From: Chloroflexota bacterium
GTDB taxonomy: Bacteria > Chloroflexota > Dehalococcoidia > Bin125
Assembly: GCA_028875225.1 (NCBI GenBank)
Contig: JAPPFB010000023.1
Span: 1-33,596, forward strand
Length of the DNA stretch: 33,596 nt
Reading direction: 5' to 3'
In this document: in pieces, positions 24,982-33,497 of the stretch
How the letters are laid out: every line of letters starts with the position of its first letter
Numbering within the stretch: the stretch's first letter is position 1
Translations under genes and position numbers: made by a program
Notes under the pieces: model-generated
The model's database searches: none
Told to the model about the DNA's origin: nothing
What the model saw: only the letters and a program-made list of their open reading frames with translations

Positions 24982-25968
24982 ATGGCATCAGGCGCTATCC
25001 CGCTCCTGATTCGGCGAATGCTCCTGGTGCCGATTCTGGTGTTCGCGGTGATGGCGCTGTCGTACGCGCTGACCCACGCTGCGCCGGGCGACCCAGTCAA
25101 AATCATCGCCGGCGCGCGCGACATTGAGCCTGAACGCGCTCAGCAGATTCGGGAAGAGTTCGGACTCGAAGGCAACTACGTCGAACGCTTTGCCCGCTAC
25201 GTCTGGGGCGTGGTGTCTCGAGGAGACCTCGGGCCCTCGTACTACTACCGGTCTCCGGTGCGCTCGGTGCAGGAGCTGCTTGGCGAACGAATCTGGGTCT
25301 CGGCGCAGATCAATCTGATTGTCATGGGCCTGGTCTTCGGCCTGGGAATCCCATTAGGTGTGTATGCAGCCGTTCACCGAGGACGTTGGCAAGATCCCGC
25401 GCTGATCGGCGGCCTCAAGATCTTCGATTCAATCCCGTCGCCGATCTTCATCGTGCTGATCGCCGTGCTGATGGTTAATGGGTTGGCCGGATTCTTCAAT
25501 TTCCTGGGTTTCAATGTGCCCAACGTGTGGACGCCGGGCGACCCGGCGTCGTACATCATTCCCGTGCTGGCGTTGACGCTGCCGTCGATCGGAGGCATGG
25601 CGCGGTTTGTCCGAGTCAGTGCGCTGTCCACGATGGATGACGACTACGTCCGGACTGCCAGGGCCAAAGGACTGACCGAGCGGCGCATCCTGTACGGCCA
25701 CGTGCTGCGCAACGCCATGTTGCCGCTGTCCACCGTGTTCGGCCTGTCGATCGTGGGAATCATCGGCGGCTCGATCATCATCGAGACCGCCTATGGCGTG
25801 CCGGGGGTCGGACAGTTCATGTTCCAGTCGATCACCCAGCGGGATTTCAATGTCATCCTCGGATTCACCCTGTTGACCGCCACGTTATTCATCGTGGTCA
25901 ATGCGCTAATTGATGTGCTCTACATCTTTATCGATCCGCGCATCCGCTTCACGGCCCGGTTCTCATGA
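24982..25968 (+). CDS. ABC transporter permease, DppB/OppB family
   Basis: The 328-residue membrane protein has a first helix at residues 9-31, a large extracytoplasmic loop and five further helices. The family's HAAPGDP follows helix 1, and the coupling-loop (EAA-type) segment is RTARAKGLTERRILYGHVLRNAMLP in its usual place. It forms the transmembrane channel with the next gene product. The stop overlaps the start of the second permease by ATGA, so the two are co-translated. Confidence 0.93.
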   Translation: MASGAIPLLIRRMLLVPILVFAVMALSYALTHAAPGDPVKIIAGARDIEPERAQQIREEFGLEGNYVERFARYVWGVVSRGDLGPSYYYRSPVRSVQELLGERIWVSAQINLIVMGLVFGLGIPLGVYAAVHRGRWQDPALIGGLKIFDSIPSPIFIVLIAVLMVNGLAGFFNFLGFNVPNVWTPGDPASYIIPVLALTLPSIGGMARFVRVSALSTMDDDYVRTARAKGLTERRILYGHVLRNAMLPLSTVFGLSIVGIIGGSIIIETAYGVPGVGQFMFQSITQRDFNVILGFTLLTATLFIVVNALIDVLYIFIDPRIRFTARFS

Positions 25969-27131
25969 CGACCAGAGCTGAGGTTCAGCCGCAGTGGGCA
26001 ATGCCCGAGAAGTCGGAGACACCATGGGCCCGCGCGTTGCGCGCGATCCTGCGCAAGAAGATCGCGGTCGTCTGCATTGCCGTGATCATCGTGCTCTACG
26101 GCGCAGGCGCTTACACGATGCTGGACGCGTTCGGTATCGACATCGGGTTGCAGGATCCCACCCAGTCCAATCTGAGTCAGCGGCGCTCGATCAGGGCGGT
26201 GGACGGAGCGCCGGAAACTCTCGGCGCATTCACGCAACGACTCGATGTCGAGATCGCGACGATTTCGCAGCTGAATCCCGAGATTGTCGACGAGTACGGA
26301 CCCCTGACGGCCGAGACGATCTTGCCCGCTCGAACAGAACTGGTCCTGAGCGAGGACGAGACCCTGCAAGGGCCGTCCAGTCGACACTGGTTTGGAACGG
26401 ATCGAAATGGGCGCGACGCCTTCGCGCGAGCGATGTTCTCGCTTCGCACGACGCTGATCATCAGCGTGATATCCGTTGTCTTTGGGAATCTCTTTCTCGG
26501 TCTGGGATTAGGTCTGTTGGCCGGTTATCGGGGTGGACTGGTCGATCAGATCATCATGCGCATCGGCGATGTCATGCTGGCCATGCCCGGCCTCTTGTTC
26601 CTGATCGTGATCGTCGCGGTGTTCCGGGATCAGTGGGAGGAGTGGTTCCGATCGATTGAGGATGCGACCGGCATGGGCTGGCTGATTGACCAGGGTGTTG
26701 ACGACTATGTGTTGATCGTCTTTGCCACTTCGCTCGTTGGCTGGGCCGGATCGGCGCGGTTCTACCGCGCCCAGGTGCTGGCGCTTCGAGAGTCGGACTA
26801 CATCCTGGCGGCCGAGACGATTGGCGCACGCACGCCCCGAGTGTTGGTCAGGCATCTGTTTCCGGGAATTCTGCCCTGGTTCATTGTCGGCTTCAGTGCC
26901 TCGCTCGGTGAGATTGCCGGCGCTGAGGTCGTTCTGACCTGGCTCGGCATCGGCATCACGCCACCGACTCCGTCGTTCGGGATCATGGTCGAGAATGCGG
27001 GAGGACGAACAACATTCCTGCTTTACCCATGGTTGCTGCTCGCCCCGTTCTTTTTTCTCCTGGCACTGATGCTCGCGTTCAACCTGCTCGGCGACGCGAT
27101 CAACGACGTGCTCAATCCGCGCGGGCGATAG
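25965..27131 (+). CDS. ABC transporter permease, DppC/OppC family, with a LysM-like insert
   Basis: The 388-residue protein is longer than usual (about 290-310). After helix 1 (about 33-50) an extra extracytoplasmic stretch appears before the family's HWFGTDRNGRDAFAR (141-155). Within it, residues about 82-129 (ETLGAFTQRLDVEIATIS, QLNPEI, then TILPARTELVLS) resemble a LysM module. The five C-terminal helices and the coupling-loop segment LAAETIGARTPRVLVRHLFP are typical. It pairs with the DppB-like permease. No ATPase genes follow; tig is next. Confidence 0.92.
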   Translation: MTTRAEVQPQWAMPEKSETPWARALRAILRKKIAVVCIAVIIVLYGAGAYTMLDAFGIDIGLQDPTQSNLSQRRSIRAVDGAPETLGAFTQRLDVEIATISQLNPEIVDEYGPLTAETILPARTELVLSEDETLQGPSSRHWFGTDRNGRDAFARAMFSLRTTLIISVISVVFGNLFLGLGLGLLAGYRGGLVDQIIMRIGDVMLAMPGLLFLIVIVAVFRDQWEEWFRSIEDATGMGWLIDQGVDDYVLIVFATSLVGWAGSARFYRAQVLALRESDYILAAETIGARTPRVLVRHLFPGILPWFIVGFSASLGEIAGAEVVLTWLGIGITPPTPSFGIMVENAGGRTTFLLYPWLLLAPFFFLLALMLAFNLLGDAINDVLNPRGR

Positions 27132-27194
27132 CTTGAACCGCTGATATGCTCACCCGCAGCTATGCCCGAGTTCCTGGTCCGTGAAGGTTGACCG

Positions 27195-28589
27195 ATGAAA
27201 GTTTCCTCCGAACGCATCCCCGAGGCGCAGATGCTGCTCGAAATCGAGCTCGACGACGCCCGTGTCAAGAAGTCGCTCGACCAGGCTGCACGGCGTCTCT
27301 CGCAGCGCTTCCGCATCCCCGGTTTTCGACAGGGCAAGGCCCCGCGCCGCGTCGTCGAGAGCGCGCTCGGCGCCGACATGGTCTTTGAAGAGGCGGCCGA
27401 GCGGTTGATTCCGCAGGCGCTAACCGAAGCGCTCGAGCAGGAGGAACTCGATCCGGTCGCGCAGCCCAGCATCGAAATCACCGGACGCGAACCGGTCACG
27501 TTCACCGCAACCGTCCCGCTGACGCCAGAGGTGGAGCTGGGCGACTACCGCAGCATCTCAATCGCCAAGCCCGAGAGCGAATTCTCCGAGGAGATGGTTG
27601 AAGAGCGGCTGCTGGAACTGCGCCGGCAACATGCGCTGCTGGAACCGGTTGAGCGCGAGCCCGAACTCAACGATCGCGTCACCGCCGACGTGCGAGCTGA
27701 GGTCGATGGCGAACAGATCCTTGATCAGCCCGGCGCAGAGTTTCATCTCCGCGAAGGCGCCGTCATCGGCGTTCCCGGATTGAGCGAGCAACTGGTCGGC
27801 GTGGCGGTTGGTGAAGAACACACGATCCCGATCGACGTGGACGAAGACTGGGACGACGAAGAGGTCGCGGGCAAGACCGTGACCTTCACCGTCACCATTC
27901 ACGACGTCAAGTCGGAGGAGCTACCCGAGGCTGATGACGATTTCGCGATGGAGGTCTCGGAGGAGTTCGAGACGTTCTCTGAGCTGCGCGAGCGTGTCGA
28001 GTCGGGACTTCGGGAGCAGACTGAGCGGCAGGCAGACGAGCAGTTCAGCCAGGCCGTGATGCAGGCCGTCGTGGACCGCGCCACGCTCGAGTATCCGCCG
28101 GCCCTGGTCGAGCACGAGATTGAGCACATGCGGCAGGATTTCGCGCGTCAGATGGGACAGGATCCTGCGACGTTCCTGCGCGACGGCGGCGAACAGGGCG
28201 AACAGCTGATGGCCAGCTTCCGCACCCAGGCCAACGAGCGGGTGATCAACACGCTGGTGTTGCAGAACATCAGCGAGGCTGAAGAGATCGAGGTGCTGGA
28301 CGAAGAAATCACCGCCGACCTCGAGCAGATGCTGGCCGGGATGCCGACCCAGGACGTCGACGAAACCGCTCGCCTGCTTGAGGACGAGGGCGTTCGGGCG
28401 AACGTCCAGGCCCGGCTCGTGCGCGAGCGCACGATCGAGCGCCTCCAGCAGATTGCCCTGACCAACCACGCGGCGGGCGTCTCTGATGACGTAACCGACG
28501 AGGATGACGATCAGCCCGAAGGCGACGACGGCGACGTTGAGGAGGGCGCGGCGGAGGCTGCAGAGGAAACGGAGCCAACAGACGAATAA
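27195..28589 (+). CDS. tig: Trigger factor with long acidic C-terminal tail
   Basis: The 464-residue ribosome-bound chaperone and prolyl isomerase meets nascent chains at the exit tunnel. The ribosome-binding signature GFRQGKAPRRVV is at residues 43-54. The PPIase domain (about 150-240) and a helical C-terminal domain follow. The last roughly 35 residues are strongly acidic (DDVTDEDDDQPEGDDGD and onward), beyond the usual fold. GAAGG precedes the ATG. Location before clpP-clpX is a widely conserved order. Confidence 0.95.
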   Translation: MKVSSERIPEAQMLLEIELDDARVKKSLDQAARRLSQRFRIPGFRQGKAPRRVVESALGADMVFEEAAERLIPQALTEALEQEELDPVAQPSIEITGREPVTFTATVPLTPEVELGDYRSISIAKPESEFSEEMVEERLLELRRQHALLEPVEREPELNDRVTADVRAEVDGEQILDQPGAEFHLREGAVIGVPGLSEQLVGVAVGEEHTIPIDVDEDWDDEEVAGKTVTFTVTIHDVKSEELPEADDDFAMEVSEEFETFSELRERVESGLREQTERQADEQFSQAVMQAVVDRATLEYPPALVEHEIEHMRQDFARQMGQDPATFLRDGGEQGEQLMASFRTQANERVINTLVLQNISEAEEIEVLDEEITADLEQMLAGMPTQDVDETARLLEDEGVRANVQARLVRERTIERLQQIALTNHAAGVSDDVTDEDDDQPEGDDGDVEEGAAEAAEETEPTDE

Positions 28590-28687
28590 TCGCAGTCGAT
28601 ATGCCAGCGAGTTCTGTCCGCTGCTGTGCGCTGCGTAATCGTGCGTTTACGAATCGTGACTACACTTAACCCGCGAAGGAGGGTTCC

Positions 28688-29320
28688 ATGACCCTGACCC
28701 GACCCAGCGACATCATCCCCATGGTGGTCGAGACGACCAACCGCGGCGAACGCGCATACGACATCTACTCCCTGCTCCTGCGTGAGCGAATCATTTTCCT
28801 CGGCACGCCGATCGACGACCAGATCGCAAACGTGATCGTGGCGCAGTTGCTGTACCTCGACCGCGAGGACCCGGACCGCGACATCCAGTTGTACGTCAAC
28901 TCGCCCGGCGGCGTGATCACGGCTGGCCTCGCGATCTACGACACGATGCAGCTGATCAAGGCCGATGTATCCACGATCTGCGTGGGGATGTCCGCCTCGA
29001 TGGGCACGGTGCTGCTGTCTGCTGGGGCAGACGGCAAGCGCTTCGCGCTGCCGCACGCCACGATTCACATGCACCAGGCGCTCGGCGGCGCGCGCGGTCA
29101 GGCCTCGGACATCGAGATCGCCGCCCGCGAGATTCTGCGCAATAACGAGACGATCCGTCAGATCCTCGCCAGGCACACCGGTCAGCCGCTTGACCGTATC
29201 GCGGCCGACACCGACCGCGACTTCTACCTCGATGCCGAACAGGCCCAGGAATACGGACTCGTGGACTCGGTCCTCTCCAGCGAGGTCGCCGGAGATGCAG
29301 CCGCAGCCGCAGGCGCGTAG
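28688..29320 (+). CDS. clpP: ATP-dependent Clp protease proteolytic subunit
   Basis: The 210-residue serine peptidase forms the double-ring chamber that degrades proteins fed by ClpX. The catalytic triad is Ser104 (GMSASMG), His129 (IHMHQALGG) and Asp178 (DTDRDFY). The N terminus has [19 protein letters not shown], and the substrate groove [12 protein letters not shown] perfect ribosome binding site (AAGGAGGG at 28676-28683) precedes the ATG. A short Ala-rich extension closes the protein. clpX follows after 56 bases. Confidence 0.96.
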   Translation: MTLTRPSDIIPMVVETTNRGERAYDIYSLLLRERIIFLGTPIDDQIANVIVAQLLYLDREDPDRDIQLYVNSPGGVITAGLAIYDTMQLIKADVSTICVGMSASMGTVLLSAGADGKRFALPHATIHMHQALGGARGQASDIEIAAREILRNNETIRQILARHTGQPLDRIAADTDRDFYLDAEQAQEYGLVDSVLSSEVAGDAAAAAGA

Positions 29321-29376
29321 CATCTGGACAACCGGCCGGCGTAAGTGGCTGACGTGCAAGCGAAGGGCTTGAGCTG

Positions 29377-30705
29377 ATGAGCAGTGCACACGGTGGCGGT
29401 CGCAGTCAGTATCACTGTTCGTTCTGCATGAAAGACCAGGCCCAGGTGCGCCGCCTTGTCGCTGGACCGGGCGGCGTCTACATCTGCAACGAATGCGTCG
29501 AAGCCTGCCGCGCGGTCATCCAGGACGAGCAACTCAACTCCGGTCCACCCCAACCGCAGGCCGCAGCCAGTCCGCCGCAGACGCTGCCGCCGCTGGGCAT
29601 CTACGACCGACTCTGCGAGCACGTGGTCGGCCAGGACGAGGCAAAGCGCGTCCTCGCGGTCGCCGTCTACAACCACTACAAGCGAATCAACACCGTCGTT
29701 GACCCGGACGACGAGGTCGAGCTCGAGAAAAGCAACATCCTCCTGGTCGGTCCGACCGGCTCGGGCAAGACCCTGCTCGCCTCAACGCTGGCCCGAATTC
29801 TCGATGTCCCCTTCTCGATCGCCGACGCCACCGCGCTGACGGAGGCCGGCTATGTTGGCGAAGACGTCGAGAACATCCTGCTCCACCTGATCCAGGCGGC
29901 GGATTTCGACATCGCCCGTGCCGAACGGGGCATCATCTACATCGACGAGATTGACAAGATTGCCCGCAAGGCGGACAACCCGTCGATCACCCGCGACGTC
30001 TCAGGTGAGGGAGTGCAGCAGGCGCTGCTCAAGATTGTTGAAGGCACCGTCGCGTCCGTGCCTCCGCAGGGCGGCCGCAAGCATCCGCACCAGGAATTCC
30101 TGCAGATCGACACGAGCAAGATTCTCTTCATCTGCGGCGGCGCGTTCGAGGGACTTGATCAGGTCATCGACCGTCGCGTCACGACCGGAATCCGCAACAT
30201 CGGCTTCGGCTCGGCCAAACGCACGGCCGAAGACCGCGACCACCTGCTGCACCATCTCAGCCACGACGATTTGCAGAAGTACGGCCTGATCCCAGAATTT
30301 GTTGGCAGACTTCCTGTCGTGGTCACGCTCGACCAGCTCGACCAGGCCTCACTGGTCCGCATCCTGACCGAGCCCAAGAACGCCCTGGTGCGCCAGTACG
30401 AGCGCTTCTTCGACATGGACGGCGTCGAACTCAGCTTCACGCCAGAGGCGCTGGAGTCGATTGCCGAGCAGGCCATCGCCGAGGCGACCGGCGCGCGCGG
30501 CCTGCGCACCGTGGTCGAGGACCTGCTGCTGGATGTCATGTTCGAAGTCCCGGGCCGGCCCGAGGTGAAGAAGTGTGTAGTCAACGCCGACACCGTTCGG
30601 CGCGGGGAACGTCCTCTGCTGCTCAACGATCAGGGGCTGGCGGTCGAGTACGAGGCAATCCGTCGCCGCGACGGACGATTGGCGACACGCCAGGAAAGCG
30701 CCTGA
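29377..30705 (+). CDS. clpX: ATP-dependent Clp protease ATP-binding subunit ClpX
   Basis: The 442-residue AAA+ unfoldase recognises substrates and threads them into ClpP. The N-terminal zinc domain has Cys14, Cys17, Cys37 and Cys40 (YHCSFC and CNEC). Walker A is GPTGSGKT (125-132), Walker B is IIYIDEID (ending near 192), and the GYVGEDVE pore loop and sensor-2 GARGLR are present. Its stop overlaps the tlyA start (TGATG), an unusual coupling of protease and RNA methyltransferase genes. Length and architecture are otherwise normal. Confidence 0.97.
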   Translation: MSSAHGGGRSQYHCSFCMKDQAQVRRLVAGPGGVYICNECVEACRAVIQDEQLNSGPPQPQAAASPPQTLPPLGIYDRLCEHVVGQDEAKRVLAVAVYNHYKRINTVVDPDDEVELEKSNILLVGPTGSGKTLLASTLARILDVPFSIADATALTEAGYVGEDVENILLHLIQAADFDIARAERGIIYIDEIDKIARKADNPSITRDVSGEGVQQALLKIVEGTVASVPPQGGRKHPHQEFLQIDTSKILFICGGAFEGLDQVIDRRVTTGIRNIGFGSAKRTAEDRDHLLHHLSHDDLQKYGLIPEFVGRLPVVVTLDQLDQASLVRILTEPKNALVRQYERFFDMDGVELSFTPEALESIAEQAIAEATGARGLRTVVEDLLLDVMFEVPGRPEVKKCVVNADTVRRGERPLLLNDQGLAVEYEAIRRRDGRLATRQESA

Positions 30706-31457
30706 TGGCACGAACCGCCGCGCCGGTCGGACGCCGCCGCGTGCGGGTTGATGAACTTCTGGTCCAGCGAGGCGACGCCCCAGACCTGACGCAAGCCCGA
30801 GCACTGGTGATGGCCGGTCGCGTGCATGGCGACGGCCGTCGCTACACGCAGGCGGGACTGCAGGTACCAGCCGATATCGAACTGCACGTCAAAAGCACTC
30901 GTGAGTACGTGTCTCGCGGCGGCGAGAAGCTGGCCGCCGCGCTCGATGAGTGGCCGATGGCTGTGAAGGATCGAATCTGTCTGGACGTCGGCGCCTCCAC
31001 CGGCGGATTTACCGATGTCCTGCTCAGGCGGTATGCGAGACACGTCTTCGCGGTCGATGTCGGCTACGGACAGCTCGCCGACGCATTGCGACACGACCCA
31101 CGGGTCACCTCGCTCGAACGCACGCACATCTGTGAACTGCCGGCGCTGCCCGATTTGCCGACGCTCGCAACCATTGATGTCTCCTTCATCGGACTGCAAC
31201 AGGTTCTGCCCTGCGTCGCCGAGGCGGTCTCCCACGGCGCGGACGTGGTTGCCCTGGTCAAGCCGCAATTCGAGGCCCCGCCGGCCGACGTCGACGAGCG
31301 CGGCGTGGTCCGCGACCGGCTCGCGCAAGGACGGGCGTTGAGCGGCGTGTTGTCCTGGGCCTTCGAGCATCACTGGCGCGTTGGCGGCGTGCTCAAATCT
31401 CCGCTGCCTGGTCCGGCCGGAAACGTCGAGTGGTTCGTCTGGCTTCGTACACCGTGA
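30705..31457 (+). CDS. tlyA: TlyA-family rRNA (cytidine-2'-O)-methyltransferase
   Basis: The 250-residue protein has an N-terminal S4 RNA-binding domain (RRVRVDELLVQRG... with ARALVMAGRV) and an FtsJ-like SAM domain with LDVGASTGGFTDVLL (93-107). The EYVSRGGEKLAAAL linker is a TlyA signature. Known TlyA enzymes methylate 2'-O cytidines of 16S and/or 23S rRNA and are needed for capreomycin action in mycobacteria. ATG 30705 overlaps the clpX stop; a longer upstream frame lies inside clpX. The 3' end overlaps nadK (GTGA). tlyA-nadK-recN is a common order in Actinobacteria and Chloroflexota. Confidence 0.92.
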   Translation: MARTAAPVGRRRVRVDELLVQRGDAPDLTQARALVMAGRVHGDGRRYTQAGLQVPADIELHVKSTREYVSRGGEKLAAALDEWPMAVKDRICLDVGASTGGFTDVLLRRYARHVFAVDVGYGQLADALRHDPRVTSLERTHICELPALPDLPTLATIDVSFIGLQQVLPCVAEAVSHGADVVALVKPQFEAPPADVDERGVVRDRLAQGRALSGVLSWAFEHHWRVGGVLKSPLPGPAGNVEWFVWLRTP

Positions 31458-32362
31458 CTGAAATCAAGTGCGTCGGCATCTACTACCATCCGCGCCTCGA
31501 CGAGGCGCGAGCCGCCGCCGATGATCTGGCCGCCTACCTGAGCCAGCGCGGCGTCGACGTCTGGACGTCGATGCCCTGGGAGCCGGAGCAATCAACCGAG
31601 CATCTGCCCCGGACGGACCTGCTGATTTGCCTCGGCGGCGACGGCACCATTCTCCGGGCGGCGCGTGCGAGCGCCGGGCACGATTGTCTGATCCTGGGCG
31701 TCGACCTCGGGCGCCAGGCATTCCTGACGGAGCTGTTGCCGGAACAGCTTGATGAGCACATTCCCGATCTGTTCAACGGCAACTTCATGATCGAGGATCG
31801 GACCATGCTCGAAGCTCGTCCGATCGGAGTCGATGGAGAAGCGCCCGGCAGGCTGCCGGCGCTCAACGACGTCATGATCGGGCGCGGCAGTCTGGGTCAG
31901 CCCGCGTACATCGCCGTCTGGGTCGGCGGCGACCTGGTTGGCGTCGTGCGCGCCGACGCGGTCGTGGTCGCCTCGGCGACCGGCAGCACCGGCTACTCCC
32001 TCTCGGCGGGTGGACCGATCCTGCATCCGCAGGCGCGAAACGTCGTGTTGACCCCGGTTGCGCCGCACCTCGCACAGGCCGCTCCGATGGTCCTGCCCGG
32101 CGACGCGGTGATCGAACTGCGTCTGGGCCGGGAACACCCCGGTTCGCTGTCCGTGGACGGGCAGCGTCCGTTCGCGCTGCATCCCGGCGGCGGCGTCGAG
32201 GTTCGGCGCAGCGAGTCGCTGGCCCGCCTGGTTCGCTTCGGCGAACGACCCTTCTTCGCGCAACTCGGCCGACGCCTCGCCTGGCTCGATGAACGCCGGA
32301 TCGAGGCTGTCTCGCGTACCGGCGTCGAAGCGTTCGACCAGAAGACGGCCGACCCGTCGTAG
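31454..32362 (+). CDS. nadK: NAD kinase
   Basis: The 302-residue enzyme phosphorylates NAD to NADP. The GGDGT nucleotide motif is at residues 61-65 with the family's LLICLGGDGTILRAAR; the substrate segments ALNDVMI and TGSTGYSLSAGGPI follow in order. GTG 31454 is chosen since it forms a GTGA overlap with the tlyA stop and begins shortly before the first strand (CVGIYYHP); an earlier GTG at 31430 would add eight residues. Translational coupling with tlyA is likely. Confidence 0.94.
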   Translation: MTEIKCVGIYYHPRLDEARAAADDLAAYLSQRGVDVWTSMPWEPEQSTEHLPRTDLLICLGGDGTILRAARASAGHDCLILGVDLGRQAFLTELLPEQLDEHIPDLFNGNFMIEDRTMLEARPIGVDGEAPGRLPALNDVMIGRGSLGQPAYIAVWVGGDLVGVVRADAVVVASATGSTGYSLSAGGPILHPQARNVVLTPVAPHLAQAAPMVLPGDAVIELRLGREHPGSLSVDGQRPFALHPGGGVEVRRSESLARLVRFGERPFFAQLGRRLAWLDERRIEAVSRTGVEAFDQKTADPS

Positions 32363-32387
32363 TTCTCAATCGCAGACACCGGGGATT

Positions 32388-32434
32388 CCGATAAGATGAA
32401 CATGTGCTCCAACGAGCACATCTTTCGTTATCGG
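32388..32434 (+). promoter_or_regulatory. Double-stem hairpin with SOS-like box before recN
   Basis: The outer arms CCGATAA (32388-32394) and TTATCGG (32428-32434) pair perfectly over 7 bp. The inner arms ATGTGCTC (32402-32409) and GAGCACAT (32414-32421) form a perfect 8-bp stem with a CAAC loop. GAACATGTGCTC (32398-32409) differs at one base from the Gram-positive LexA pattern GAAC-N4-GTTC, and recN is a common SOS gene. It could act as the nadK terminator, an SOS operator, or both; all are inference. The gap of 88 bases holds no gene. Confidence 0.45.
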
Positions 32435-32450
32435 CATCAGGAGATCCACG

Positions 32451-33497
32451 TTGCTGACCGGCCTGCATCTGCGTGACTTCGCGCTGGCCGAGCGGGTCGA
32501 CCTCGACCTGCAGCCCGGCTTTACGGTGATCACCGGCGAGACTGGCGCCGGCAAGAGCGTGCTGATCCAGGCGCTCACGTTTGCGCTGGGTTCGCAGGCC
32601 GACGCCGAGATGATCCGCCCGGGCGCGGAGGCGGCTGAGGTCGAGGCGACGTTCGATCTCTCCGGCCGTGACGCATACGGACCGGTCGCGCGGCTGCTCT
32701 CCGACGCGGATATTCCCTTTGAAGGTGAATTGATCGTCCGGCGAACGTTGACTCGTCCGCGAGACGGCTCTCAGCGCCTGGGAGGACGCCTCCGCGTGAA
32801 CGATCGAGCAGCGACGGTCGGCATGCTGCGCGAGCTGTCGCCCATGCTCGCCGACATCCACGGGCAACGAGAGCACCTCTCGCTGCTCCGTCCCCAGGAG
32901 CAACTCGAGCTGCTCGACCGGTTTGCCGGCGTCGAGCACCAGCGAGACGCCGTTTCGGCGTTGGCCAGGCGGCTTCGGGCGGTAGACCGTCAGCTCAGCG
33001 AGCGCTCGCAGAATGAGCGTGAGCGCATAAGGCGCATGGCGCTCTTGCGGCACGAGGCGGCCGAAATCGCCTCCGCAGGTTTGCAAGCCGATGAAGAGGC
33101 GGAGTTGTCGAATCAACATCGGCGTCTGGTCAATGCACAGAGCCTGGCGTTTGAAGCTGCCGACGCGATTGCATCGTTGGAAGACGACTCGCTGGGCCGA
33201 GGTCTCGGCGCAATCCGCCGCATCGCAGAGTTGGACGATACGGCTTCGCCGATATCCGAAATGATTGAGAGCGCCGCCGAACAGTCCGCAGAGGCGCTCC
33301 GCTCGCTGCGCCTGTACGCCGACGAGGTCGAGATCGACCCTCAGAAGCTGTCAGAAGTTGAGGCCCGAATCGCGCTGCTGGGCGACATGAAGCGCCGCTG
33401 GGGCGACACGATTGAGGAAGTCATCGCCTATGGCGAGCGGGCCACGAGCGAAGCCGATCGACTCGAGCAGGAGTCGGCCCACAGCGAGGAGCTGTAG
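32451..33497 (+). CDS. recN: DNA repair protein RecN, 3' end missing or damaged at contig end
   Basis: The 348-residue frame is the N-terminal half of RecN, an SMC-like ATPase that acts in double-strand break repair. It starts with MLTGLHLRDFALAERVDLDL, has Walker A GETGAGKS (29-36), the Q-loop region with DIHGQREHLSLL, and a coiled coil to the end. TTG 32451 is the start, with AGGAGA about 7 bases upstream. Full RecN is about 550-570 residues, so the coiled coil and the Walker B half are missing. The TAG at 33495-33497 stands where a GAG would keep the coiled coil open, and the bases that follow look unreliable. Confidence 0.9.
   Translation: MLTGLHLRDFALAERVDLDLQPGFTVITGETGAGKSVLIQALTFALGSQADAEMIRPGAEAAEVEATFDLSGRDAYGPVARLLSDADIPFEGELIVRRTLTRPRDGSQRLGGRLRVNDRAATVGMLRELSPMLADIHGQREHLSLLRPQEQLELLDRFAGVEHQRDAVSALARRLRAVDRQLSERSQNERERIRRMALLRHEAAEIASAGLQADEEAELSNQHRRLVNAQSLAFEAADAIASLEDDSLGRGLGAIRRIAELDDTASPISEMIESAAEQSAEALRSLRLYADEVEIDPQKLSEVEARIALLGDMKRRWGDTIEEVIAYGERATSEADRLEQESAHSEEL

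Noticed and set aside
27132-27194. Promoter before tig
   Set aside because: TTGAAC and TATGCT occur but the spacing is only 7 bases, far from the usual 16-18.
28637-28660. AATCGTG direct repeat before clpP as a CtsR- or HspR-type operator
   Set aside because: Neither the known CtsR heptad repeat nor the HspR or CIRCE inverted repeats is matched.
31872-33119. 415-codon minus-strand frame across nadK and recN
   Set aside because: Arg/Ala-rich shadow with no domain; both genes on the plus strand are secure.
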